A DNA stretch of 64,000 nt from Flagellimonas sp. CMM7. GTDB lineage: Bacteria; Bacteroidota; Bacteroidia; Flavobacteriales; Flavobacteriaceae. The stretch spans positions 2,935,501-2,999,500 of the forward strand of contig NZ_CP090003.1 in NCBI RefSeq assembly GCF_021390195.1, read 5' to 3'. The notes beneath the pieces were generated by a model. That model had not been told where the DNA came from. It ran no database searches and saw only the letters and a list, made by a program, of their open reading frames with translations. Position numbers and translations under genes: made by a program. Of this stretch, positions 44,770 through 52,719 are shown one piece after another (the stretch's first letter is position 1; every line of letters begins with the position of its first letter).

Positions 44770-45657
44770 TTAAAACTTTAGCGCTTCATCTTTGTCCCAA
44801 AGTCCCCAATAAGCGCCAACATCACCTTCAGCGCCAACTTTCCAAGATTCATCAAAAGACGAGAAGTAGAATACTTCAATATCATCTTCTTCAGACCATT
44901 TTTGAGTGTTCATGAAATATTTTAATGCGTTTTCATGAGAAGGGAAAGCACCTTCTAGACTTGTTCCTTGACTGGGCCATCCGGTTTCAGAAACAATTAT
45001 CTTTTTGCCATTGGCTACTTTCAACACCCTTTGATACATGTCTTTCATGTACAATAAAGAATAATCCATATCGCAACCTTCCCAAAACGGATAACAATTG
45101 GCTAGAATAATATCACAAGCTTCGGTTATTCTTTCACGTTCAGTAAATTCATAATAAGCGTCAACATAACCAACAGGAACATTAGGGGCAGCTTGCTTTA
45201 CTTGATGCATAAAATCCAATAGTTCATCTTCCGATAAATCTCCCCGTAGCATTACTTCATTACCAACTGCCGCAATATCTACATATCCATCTTTGGCCAA
45301 TTCAATAAGGTTTTCAATTTCTTGTTTATTTATTTTTGGATCATCACCTAACCAAGCACCTACCATAGTCTTAATTCCAAATTCCCTGGCAATACGTGGA
45401 ATAGCTTCATTACCTTCCGTACATGAAAAAGAACGAATCCATTTGGTATACGGTTTTATGATTTCCATTCGTCTTCGAATTTGGTCTTCCGTAATCTGAT
45501 CCCCCGGTTTTTGCCCTTCTATATAAGGACTAAAACATAGTCCATGCATGCCACCTTCTAAAACACGTTTGCATAGGGTTTCTAATTCTTTGGTAGTTTT
45601 ACCAGCATATTCAAGTGCGGCCAACGCCAAAAACTTTTCTTTTCTAGATGACGACAT
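44770..45657 (-). CDS. GH17 glycoside hydrolase, cytoplasmic type
   Basis: 295 residues of the fungal/plant-like GH17 beta-1,3-glucanase/glucosyltransferase fold (clan GH-A). The catalytic acid is Glu134 in AAVGNEVMLRG and the nucleophile is Glu224 in IVSETGWPS; GLCFSPYIEGQKPGDQ and WIRSFSCTEGNE fit the family. There is no signal peptide or lipobox, so it should act inside the cell, in contrast to the other GH17 of this locus. It may cut or transfer imported beta-1,3-gluco-oligosaccharides. It is the last gene of the beta-glucan locus, 113 bases after the small membrane protein gene, with a possible promoter of its own. Confidence 0.88.
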   Translation of the reverse strand: MSSSRKEKFLALAALEYAGKTTKELETLCKRVLEGGMHGLCFSPYIEGQKPGDQITEDQIRRRMEIIKPYTKWIRSFSCTEGNEAIPRIAREFGIKTMVGAWLGDDPKINKQEIENLIELAKDGYVDIAAVGNEVMLRGDLSEDELLDFMHQVKQAAPNVPVGYVDAYYEFTERERITEACDIILANCYPFWEGCDMDYSLLYMKDMYQRVLKVANGKKIIVSETGWPSQGTSLEGAFPSHENALKYFMNTQKWSEEDDIEVFYFSSFDESWKVGAEGDVGAYWGLWDKDEALKF

Positions 45658-45690
45658 AATGTTCTGTTATATTGTATAATTAGGTTTATT

Positions 45691-45698
45691 CAAATTTA
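45691..45698 (-). promoter_or_regulatory. Candidate -7 element for cytoplasmic GH17
   Basis: TAAATTTG on the minus strand fits TAnnTTTG and lies about 33 bases before the start codon. No TTG at the right distance is seen, so evidence is weak. Confidence 0.3.
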
Positions 45699-45770
45699 GG
45701 TTAAAGTTCCCCACTACGTTTTACTAATTCAGGTTTAATTTCTCAATGGATTCATCGTTAGTGGTATGCA

Positions 45771-46385
45771 CTAAAAAACTCCTCTGCAGTTTTTCCTTGT
45801 GTAAATCTTAAGGCGCTCCACTTCTTTGGCTCCAGCTGGTATTTCTTCTAGCTTTAAACCCGGATAATCATCGGCTTCTTTCCATCTTTCAATAGTGGAA
45901 CTAAAAAATGAAGAAGCTGCGGGGTCTGCCTCATAAATAATTAAATCATAAGCCTCTCCCTTATCTCCACCAAAACGAGTAACAACCTGCCATTCGCCTT
46001 CTCTTTTATAAGAAGTATTGGTATGATCGGATTGTGGATAATATCTATCATCAGTGGGTCTAACCATTACCCAAATATCTTTTTTATGAGCTTCGGGATA
46101 AACTCCCATGGTTAAAATCCTGCAATCCACAGAATCTTTATCTATTGGAGAAACAACTTTTACAGCATTAACGGGTCCGTCAATCTTTAACTTTTTTCCT
46201 ATGGAGACTTGCTCAATTTGACTATTGTAATTGACTAAATCTGATGAATAACTACCGTAAATCATCATTAAAACACCAAGGACCCCCAGAGGTATTCCTA
46301 GTTTAGAACTGCCCCTTTTGCTTGCAATCAGTGCAATTAAGATACATAAAACTCCTATTATTAGTATTACTATTTTGGTTGACAT
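45771..46385 (-). CDS. Hypothetical membrane-anchored protein in glucan locus
   Basis: 204 residues. Two N-terminal membrane helices (KIVILIIGVLCILIALIAS and LGIPLGVLGVLMMIYGSY) are followed by a soluble domain of about 140 residues with VKVVSPIDKDSVDCRILTMGVYPEAHKKDIWVMVRP and TRFGGDKGEAYDLIIYEAD. The first helix hairpin probably places the domain on one face of the inner membrane. I recognise no family. It lies between the symporter gene (47 bases) and the cytoplasmic GH17 gene, which suggests a role in sugar uptake or its sensing, but that is only context. Confidence 0.65.
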   Translation of the reverse strand: MSTKIVILIIGVLCILIALIASKRGSSKLGIPLGVLGVLMMIYGSYSSDLVNYNSQIEQVSIGKKLKIDGPVNAVKVVSPIDKDSVDCRILTMGVYPEAHKKDIWVMVRPTDDRYYPQSDHTNTSYKREGEWQVVTRFGGDKGEAYDLIIYEADPAASSFFSSTIERWKEADDYPGLKLEEIPAGAKEVERLKIYTRKNCRGVF

Positions 46386-46432
46386 TTTATTGTTTTTTTA
46401 GTTATAAAAATTCACTTAACAATGCAACATTG

Positions 46433-47863
46433 TTATAGCACACCTCTTCTTTCTTCTAATTGAGCTTTAATATCTTTTGCTCTTTCTTCAGACAGGCCGT
46501 ATTTCCACATAATCCAAATAGCCAAAGCTGCTGTTACTACGGGTATAACTATATCGGCGATTCTTAGCTTTGTTAGAGTATCGACCGACTGAGTGGCTGC
46601 GTTACCGTCAAATCCTATTACTTTTAATACTAGGCCCCCTAAAACTAGAGCCAATCCTTGTCCAAGTTTTACAACCCACCAATAAAGTGCGCCAAATGTA
46701 CCTTCCTTCCTTGGCATTCCATTAACCAATTCATCTAAATCACAAACATCGGCGGTCATGCTCATCATTAGGGTGAATAAACTTCCTAAACCAAATGACA
46801 TTAAAGGTATTGGAACAAAAGAAAGCCAAATATTATCAGGAGTAAAAGCCCACCACTTCATGGCATATCCAACTATTGAAAGGGCCGTTGAAATGAGAAA
46901 AGCATTCTTTTTACCCCATTTTTCAGCCATTTTTGAAACAATTGGAATCACTAAAAATGCTGAAACCAACGCTCCTACAGAACTAAACCAAGCAGGCCAA
47001 GTCGAAGTGGCTTCATAACTTCCATTAAAAATATAAAAAACGAAAATAAAAAAACTAAAAGACGCCACGATTTGGTAACCATTGAAGACTAAAAAAGTAG
47101 CACCACACAATTTCATAAAAGGTTTATTCTTTACAGCTTCTTTTATACTGATGAATAAATCTTTCAAATTGCTAAATATTGAAGTAAAGGTTAATTTTTT
47201 CCTGTTTCCCATATGAGAAGCGTCGATACCTCTGCAAAAAAATGCTGGCAAAAGACCTAGGAGCAAACAAGCTACACCAACATAAATTGCCATAGTTCTT
47301 ACACCCTCTGCTTGATTGCTAAAAATATCGGGGTCGGCAATAATGACCCAAAACCAAGGCACAATTACCCAAGCCAATAGACCAACTGTTTGTGAAAATG
47401 CCATTAAGCGTGTACGTTCATTATAATCAGAAGTCATTTCATAGCCTAAACCAACCAATGGTGTGGCAAACATGGTATTTCCAATAAGAAAAACCATGGA
47501 CATAATTAGAAAGTACCAAAAATTATAGTCCGAAGAATTGTTTTCATCAAGTTGCCAAAGCAGCACAAAAGTAATGGCGCTTAAAATACCTCCAACCAAA
47601 ATATATGGTCTCCTTCGACCCCATTTTGAACTTGTGTTATCAGAAATAAAACCCATGATCGGATCGGTGATTGCATCAAAAAAGCGTGGCAATCCTCCTA
47701 GAAGTCCAGCTAAAAATGGATCCATTCCAAAAGCAGTTAGTAGGAAGAACATAAAGAAGCCTAATGCTCCAGGGTATAAGTTCAAAACCAAATGACCTGC
47801 ACCGAATGCTGCTTTTTGTCCAAAAGGGACTCTATCTTTTTTGGCTGTTTTTACAATTGACAT
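46433..47863 (-). CDS. GPH-type sugar:cation symporter (MFS)
   Basis: 476 residues with about twelve membrane helices of the glycoside-pentoside-hexuronide symporter family (MFS_2). Family marks are DPFLAGLLGGLPRFFDAITDPIMGFISDNTSSKWGRRRPYILVG in loop 2-3, LIGNTMFATPLVGLGYEMTSDYNERTRLMAF and MTADVCDLDELVNGMPRKEGTFGALYWWVVKLGQ. It should bring mono- or small oligosaccharides across the inner membrane with a cation. Placed 12 bases after GH30 and before the cytoplasmic GH17, it probably imports glucose or short beta-glucans. Confidence 0.9.
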   Translation of the reverse strand: MSIVKTAKKDRVPFGQKAAFGAGHLVLNLYPGALGFFMFFLLTAFGMDPFLAGLLGGLPRFFDAITDPIMGFISDNTSSKWGRRRPYILVGGILSAITFVLLWQLDENNSSDYNFWYFLIMSMVFLIGNTMFATPLVGLGYEMTSDYNERTRLMAFSQTVGLLAWVIVPWFWVIIADPDIFSNQAEGVRTMAIYVGVACLLLGLLPAFFCRGIDASHMGNRKKLTFTSIFSNLKDLFISIKEAVKNKPFMKLCGATFLVFNGYQIVASFSFFIFVFYIFNGSYEATSTWPAWFSSVGALVSAFLVIPIVSKMAEKWGKKNAFLISTALSIVGYAMKWWAFTPDNIWLSFVPIPLMSFGLGSLFTLMMSMTADVCDLDELVNGMPRKEGTFGALYWWVVKLGQGLALVLGGLVLKVIGFDGNAATQSVDTLTKLRIADIVIPVVTAALAIWIMWKYGLSEERAKDIKAQLEERRGVL

Positions 47864-47875
47864 AATGATCGTGTT

Positions 47876-49381
47876 TTAGTTAGTTTTATTCGGTTTTTTT
47901 ACCACCACGGTTTGTATGGCCTGAGCACTTATTTGAATTGTGCTAGAGCTTTCACCCAGTGATAGTTGTATTTGCTTTGATTCTAGCCCTTGGTTTAATA
48001 GGATTACAGCAATTGACCCATCTGGATTTTGTGCTGCTGTAACCATTAAAGAATCATCAGAATTTTCAAATCCTATGCGCATCGCGCCCGGTCGTATATA
48101 TTTACTAAAATGGGCTAGGGTGTAGTAGATTGGCGTAAAGTATATTTCGTCCTTTTCTGGATCTACAATTACGGGAGCTACGCACCAGTTTTTGAACCAG
48201 TTAGGACCTCCTTGTGTGTCTAGCACCATGTTCCAATCTATCCAACCATCTACCCAATTATTAAGACAACCAATAATGTCACGGGCGTATCTGTAGACAG
48301 GGGCGTATTTTGGATGAAGGTATTTTTCATGTTCTGGAGCCCAATCCCATCCCCAGTCCGTTGCTTCTTTAGACCAATACCATTGATCATCTTTCCATTT
48401 AGGAACTTCTGCATCAACACATGCTTCCGATTGTATTAGGTGTTTTGTGGGAGCAGCATTATGCGCAAATTGTAAGGACTCGGGAAACCAATCATAGGTG
48501 CTTGCATACCAATGTATTGCGGTTCCATCAAAGTACTTGGAAGAGGCTTCATCCTGGAACATAACCTTCACCCATTCTTCTAACTCTTCACCCCGATTTT
48601 GATCATAACCCAATATTTTTACATCATGTCCATCGGTTTCTAACTTAGGACCTAAATGATATTTTACAAAATCTGTCATTTCTTGGGGGCTGTAATGCAT
48701 GCTCTCCCAATTATTATTGTTGCCCAGTGGTTCGTTTTCTACCGTAAAGCCCCAAATATCAATATCTTCAAGCTTATAGGCATCTATGTATTTGGAAAAG
48801 AATAAAGCCCAAGTGTCATAGTATTCCGGTAATAATTTACCACCGCGCCAGTCGTTGTTGTCCTTCATCCATGGTGGCGCAGACCAGGGAGAAGCCAATA
48901 TTTTAAAGCCATCTTTGGACGCATCCATGGCCTCTTTAATAAATGGAATAATATCATCTCGATCTTCATCAATAGAGAAGTGCTTTAATTCTTTATCTCT
49001 TTCAACGGGGGCATAAGAGTAATTACTTACTGAGAAGTCGCAAGAGTTCATGTGAGTCCTTGTCAGAGAGTATTGGGCTCCATCGTTTCCAAAGTAAGCA
49101 TCGATGATTTTTTTGCGATTTTCTTTGCTCAATTGATTCAACAAATAAGCAGAAGCTTCGGTAAATGAACCACCAAACCCTGTAATGCTCTGAAATTTTT
49201 GCTCTGGCAGCAGCTTTATTTGAGAAGCAATTCCTTCTCGAGCTATTTCGGTTATGGGACTTAACTTATTTCCATCTGCTGAAGTTTCATAAACTTCAAC
49301 TTCTAATTTATTCTCTACGGTACAAGCACTGAGTATTACGGTCAAGGTCAATGTGATATTTAATTTGTTAAACGTTCTCAT
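47876..49381 (-). CDS. GH30 glycoside hydrolase (beta-1,6-glucanase-like lipoprotein)
   Basis: 501 residues from the ATG at 49381 (MRTFNKLNIT), which gives a lipoprotein signal with Cys20; the frame is open further upstream to 49429 inside the GH17 gene. It shows GH30 features: QSITGFGGSFTEASAYLL, SLTRTHMNSCDFS, ILASPWSAPPWMKDN, acid/base Glu217 in GFTVENEPLG and nucleophile Glu319 in LIQSEACVDAE. A small beta domain closes the protein (IAVILLNQG). GH30 members in laminarin loci remove beta-1,6-linked glucose branches; glucosylceramidase-type activity is the alternative. One base separates it from the GH17 stop. Confidence 0.9.
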   Translation of the reverse strand: MRTFNKLNITLTLTVILSACTVENKLEVEVYETSADGNKLSPITEIAREGIASQIKLLPEQKFQSITGFGGSFTEASAYLLNQLSKENRKKIIDAYFGNDGAQYSLTRTHMNSCDFSVSNYSYAPVERDKELKHFSIDEDRDDIIPFIKEAMDASKDGFKILASPWSAPPWMKDNNDWRGGKLLPEYYDTWALFFSKYIDAYKLEDIDIWGFTVENEPLGNNNNWESMHYSPQEMTDFVKYHLGPKLETDGHDVKILGYDQNRGEELEEWVKVMFQDEASSKYFDGTAIHWYASTYDWFPESLQFAHNAAPTKHLIQSEACVDAEVPKWKDDQWYWSKEATDWGWDWAPEHEKYLHPKYAPVYRYARDIIGCLNNWVDGWIDWNMVLDTQGGPNWFKNWCVAPVIVDPEKDEIYFTPIYYTLAHFSKYIRPGAMRIGFENSDDSLMVTAAQNPDGSIAVILLNQGLESKQIQLSLGESSSTIQISAQAIQTVVVKKPNKTN

Positions 49382-49382
49382 C

Positions 49383-50675
49383 TTAATGCATAATAGCTTG
49401 TTCTTTTTTGGTGGGAGGAACCAAAACATCTTTCATCAAAGCATCTTTATCTCCTTTGTATGTTTTGGTGATGGGATTACCATTTCTGGTTAATCCACTA
49501 AAAGTCCCTTTGTCAACCAAATCCCACAAGGCGTATTTTGCTTGTCCATCTATGGTGATCAAGCCAAAGTGATTTTCAGAACCATGTACGTTTTGAGCAT
49601 CTTTCCATTGCTCATTAAAAGCTTCAAAATAAAAACAGGATATACCTTCTGTATTGGTCCAATTGCGCATATGGTTGTAATATGCTGCTTCTTTGTATTC
49701 ATCTGTTGCTTTTGAGCCAGTTGGTCCATAATGACCGTTGGAGACCGTTGCCCAACCCGTCTCGCCAATGTGAATGGGTTTGTCTACACCAACACTTTTT
49801 GCATAATCTGATACTGCTTTATACTGAGACATGGCAAATTCTTTTGCGCGAAGCATGGCAGCATCAATTTTTTCAATATCTGAAAGCTGTTCTTCTTCTT
49901 CAGGTATACCCCAAAACTCTGGATTGTAGTGTGAGTTGTGATAGGCGTAGGTATGCATTGAGATATAGTCTACCGCCCTAATCAAGTTTTCAAGATCTTC
50001 AGTATGATAGCTTTCATCTCCACCTCCCCAAGAGGCAAAATCATCGGAACTGGTAATCCATAAATCTTTTGGTAGTTCTCCAATTTTCTTTAACCCTTGA
50101 AGATGATTTACCCATTTTAAGATAACACTGGGCTGTACATAATAACTGGTCGCCCATTTTACCATAGCTTCATTGCCTACAGCTATGATTTTTACAATAT
50201 CTGGATATTGATTTGCCAATGCTACAGCTCTGGCAATTTCACCTTCGTTTTGTTCGCTTTCTACATCATGATCTGGCGCTTCCCCTGTCCAGGCATTTTT
50301 GCAGTCTATCCATGCGCCCAACATTACATACATTTCAAAGTTTGAATCCTCAATCTTCAATTCACCAATGGCTTTTAATAAATTGGAGGCCTGTTGAAGC
50401 TGAACGTTATACGTTCTTAAGACTTTAATGCCCATTGCGGATAGTATCTTCAAATCATCTTTAAGCTCATTAATTGTAGGTTGAACGTCGCGTGTTGCTT
50501 CTCTATAACCTCCATATGATATGGCCAAGTAATCAGGATTTCCTAGAATATCTTTAGCTGTCACTTCTTTTATTGTTTGGGGTTGATTTTCTTCTGTTTT
50601 GGATGATCTCTCTTTACAGGAATGGCTTACTGTTAAAACCATTGCCGCAGCTATTATTTTTACTATTGATTTCAT
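49383..50675 (-). CDS. GH17 beta-1,3-glucanase lipoprotein
   Basis: 430 residues. The lipoprotein signal MKSIVKIIAAAMVLTVSHSC (Cys20) is followed by a GH17 TIM barrel: LAISYGGYREATRDVQPT, MGIKVLRTYN, acid/base Glu169 in AVGNEAMVKW, VDYISMHTYAYHNS and nucleophile Glu305 in HIGETGWATVS. It should cut beta-1,3-glucan outside the cytoplasm, in the periplasm or at the surface. It has an extended C-terminal tail (TYKGDKDALMKDVLVPPTKKEQ). It is followed with one-base spacing by GH30, as in other beta-glucan loci, where GH17, GH30 and GH3 act in sequence. Confidence 0.92.
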   Translation of the reverse strand: MKSIVKIIAAAMVLTVSHSCKERSSKTEENQPQTIKEVTAKDILGNPDYLAISYGGYREATRDVQPTINELKDDLKILSAMGIKVLRTYNVQLQQASNLLKAIGELKIEDSNFEMYVMLGAWIDCKNAWTGEAPDHDVESEQNEGEIARAVALANQYPDIVKIIAVGNEAMVKWATSYYVQPSVILKWVNHLQGLKKIGELPKDLWITSSDDFASWGGGDESYHTEDLENLIRAVDYISMHTYAYHNSHYNPEFWGIPEEEEQLSDIEKIDAAMLRAKEFAMSQYKAVSDYAKSVGVDKPIHIGETGWATVSNGHYGPTGSKATDEYKEAAYYNHMRNWTNTEGISCFYFEAFNEQWKDAQNVHGSENHFGLITIDGQAKYALWDLVDKGTFSGLTRNGNPITKTYKGDKDALMKDVLVPPTKKEQAIMH

Positions 50676-50752
50676 AGCATTGTTGTTTGCTTTTTTTCTA
50701 ATTGTTCTCTATGAATCTAGATGCTTCATTTGTTCTTTTTTTTGAAATATCA

Positions 50753-52573
50753 TTATCGTAAACCAAATCCATATGAAAACAGAGGTGTAATGGAATCATC
50801 CCAAAAATTTGGACCATATTTTCCTTTATAATCCTCTTCTGACTTTGGCCAAGAATGCGGTAATTTTCCTTTGAAGCTGTAATCTCCAAATAACACCTCG
50901 GCAACTCCTCCTCCTTCAGATCCTATAAGCCAAGCTGCAATGAATGCATCTGATTGTTCAATTTGTTTGGTGGTAACCAATGGACGACCGGAAATGAGTA
51001 ATACCACTGTAGGTACACCTTTATTTGTGTAGTTGCTGACATAATTCTGGTGAGCTTCGGTCAATGTTATTTCATACGCATCTATCTCACCACCAATATC
51101 CCCAAAAGATTCAGCATAAGGGGTTTCACCAACAACAATGATCGCAATATCCGCATCATCATGATTTCCTGTAGCATCAGCATCATAAACAACATTGCCC
51201 TTCGCCATTTTTTTTATTCCTTGTAGAATGGTCGTGGCGCCTGCATAGTTTTCTGTGGAACCTTGCCAGTTTATGGTCCAACCTCCAGATTGTAAACCAG
51301 AATTATTGGCGTGTTCACCAACTACAACAATCTTATTCAAGTTCTTATCTAGCGGAAGCGTGTTTTTGTTGTTTTTTAGCAAGACCAACGACTCTCTAAC
51401 AGCTTGTCTTGCAACATCCCTATGTTCTTGAATTCCTATTTTTTCTATTAATGTTGAATCGGGAAAAGGGTTTTCGAAAAGACCTAGCCTATATTTTTGT
51501 CGCAAGACACGACGCACAGCATCATCAATTCGATTTTGCGATACATAACCACTTTCAATACCACTTTTTAATCCTTCAAGATACATATCCAAGTCGCCTT
51601 CCACGGCCATTATCACATCTACACCAGCATTGATAACATCATTCTCGCCAAACCGTGAATACCCTTTCCAATCAGACACCATGATGCCATCAAACTTCAT
51701 GGCACCTTTAAGCATGTCCGTAATTAGTTTTTTATGGGCATGCATTGGTTTGCCAGACATAGAATTGAATGACGCCATTACGGAACCAACTCCTTCATCA
51801 ACAGCAACAATGTAAGGAGGTAACAATCGTTCTTGCACTTGCTGAGAGTTTAAAGAAGCTTCGCCACCTTCAACCCCAGAATCCGTGGCACCATCACCAA
51901 TAAAGTGCTTAGCCGTTGCCATTACCGTATGCTTGTCTAAAAGATTCCCTTGAAGCCCTTTAACAGAAGCTCTTGTCAATACTTCGGTTAACTTGGTGCT
52001 TTCAGAGAAAGCTTCATAAACTCTGCCCCATTTCTCATTGTATGGTATAGCTATACAAGGTGAGAAAACCCAGGTAAAACCTGTTGCTTGTGCTTCTATT
52101 GCTGTTATTCTGGCGGCTTGCTCTACAAGCTCTGCGTTTCTGGTAGCCCCTAGACCAATGTTATGTGGAAAAATTGTGGCTCCTTCATAAGTGTTTTGAC
52201 CATGTATTGCATCGACACCAAATAATAATGGAATTCCCAATCTAGTGGACAGTGCTAGCTCCTGTAACTTTGTGAATTTGGCTTGCCATTCGGCAGCGCC
52301 ATTACCAGGTAAAGGTCCTTGAGTGTGAATAACTGAACCAATAAATTTATTGGCAATATCACTCTCGTCAGAAAGATCATCAAAATGCCTAACCTGTGTC
52401 ATCTGACCAATTTTTTCTTCCATGGTCATTAATGCCAATAAGGAATCTATTTTTTGTTCTATAATGATATCAGCGCTATTCTCTTTGTCCATCTGCTGTT
52501 CTTTACAAGATGATAAGCAGCAGATACCAATTATCAGTAGTTTGATATTAATGGCTAAAGATTTTAAACTCAT
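50753..52573 (-). CDS. GH3 beta-glucosidase (BglX-type lipoprotein)
   Basis: 606 residues with a lipoprotein-type N-terminus (IIGICCLSSC, Cys23). The GH3 N-terminal TIM barrel shows MTMEEKIGQMTQ, LLFGVDAIHGQNTYEGATIFPHNIGLGAT, WVFSPCIAIPYNEKWGRVYEAFSE and nucleophile Asp301 in GIMVSDWKGY. The C-terminal alpha/beta domain follows (ILVVGEHANN-type segment, GETPYAESFGD, LISGRPLVT). It should release glucose from beta-glucan oligosaccharides, most likely in the periplasm. It lacks the fibronectin-like third domain of longer BglX proteins. A terminator lies between it and the upstream surface lipoprotein gene. Confidence 0.93.
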   Translation of the reverse strand: MSLKSLAINIKLLIIGICCLSSCKEQQMDKENSADIIIEQKIDSLLALMTMEEKIGQMTQVRHFDDLSDESDIANKFIGSVIHTQGPLPGNGAAEWQAKFTKLQELALSTRLGIPLLFGVDAIHGQNTYEGATIFPHNIGLGATRNAELVEQAARITAIEAQATGFTWVFSPCIAIPYNEKWGRVYEAFSESTKLTEVLTRASVKGLQGNLLDKHTVMATAKHFIGDGATDSGVEGGEASLNSQQVQERLLPPYIVAVDEGVGSVMASFNSMSGKPMHAHKKLITDMLKGAMKFDGIMVSDWKGYSRFGENDVINAGVDVIMAVEGDLDMYLEGLKSGIESGYVSQNRIDDAVRRVLRQKYRLGLFENPFPDSTLIEKIGIQEHRDVARQAVRESLVLLKNNKNTLPLDKNLNKIVVVGEHANNSGLQSGGWTINWQGSTENYAGATTILQGIKKMAKGNVVYDADATGNHDDADIAIIVVGETPYAESFGDIGGEIDAYEITLTEAHQNYVSNYTNKGVPTVVLLISGRPLVTTKQIEQSDAFIAAWLIGSEGGGVAEVLFGDYSFKGKLPHSWPKSEEDYKGKYGPNFWDDSITPLFSYGFGLR

Positions 52574-52651
52574 CTTAAACTGCTTCTTTGACTTGACGGT
52601 AACCTTTGTGGTTAAATCAGTGTTTTATTCTCTATGGAATCCAACTTTATT

Positions 52652-52694
52652 AAAAAAGGCTAGCAAAAAAAATTGCTTGATGCTAGCCTTTTTT
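52652..52694 (-). terminator. Terminator inside the glucan locus
   Basis: On the minus strand, AAAAAAGGCTAGCA/TGCTAGCCTTTTTT form a 14-bp stem with a 15-base A/T-rich loop and a T run, 25 bases after the stop of the multi-module lipoprotein gene. It could reduce read-through into GH3. Confidence 0.75.
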
Positions 52695-52719
52695 CTCTAT
52701 TCATAGTTGGAATGCTTTT

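Noticed and set aside
45703..45713. AAAGTTCCCCA shared with the complement of 61174-61184, possible common operator in the glucan locus
   Set aside because: An unselected 11-base match between two points of a 64-kb window is expected by chance. Orientation and distance to the genes also differ.
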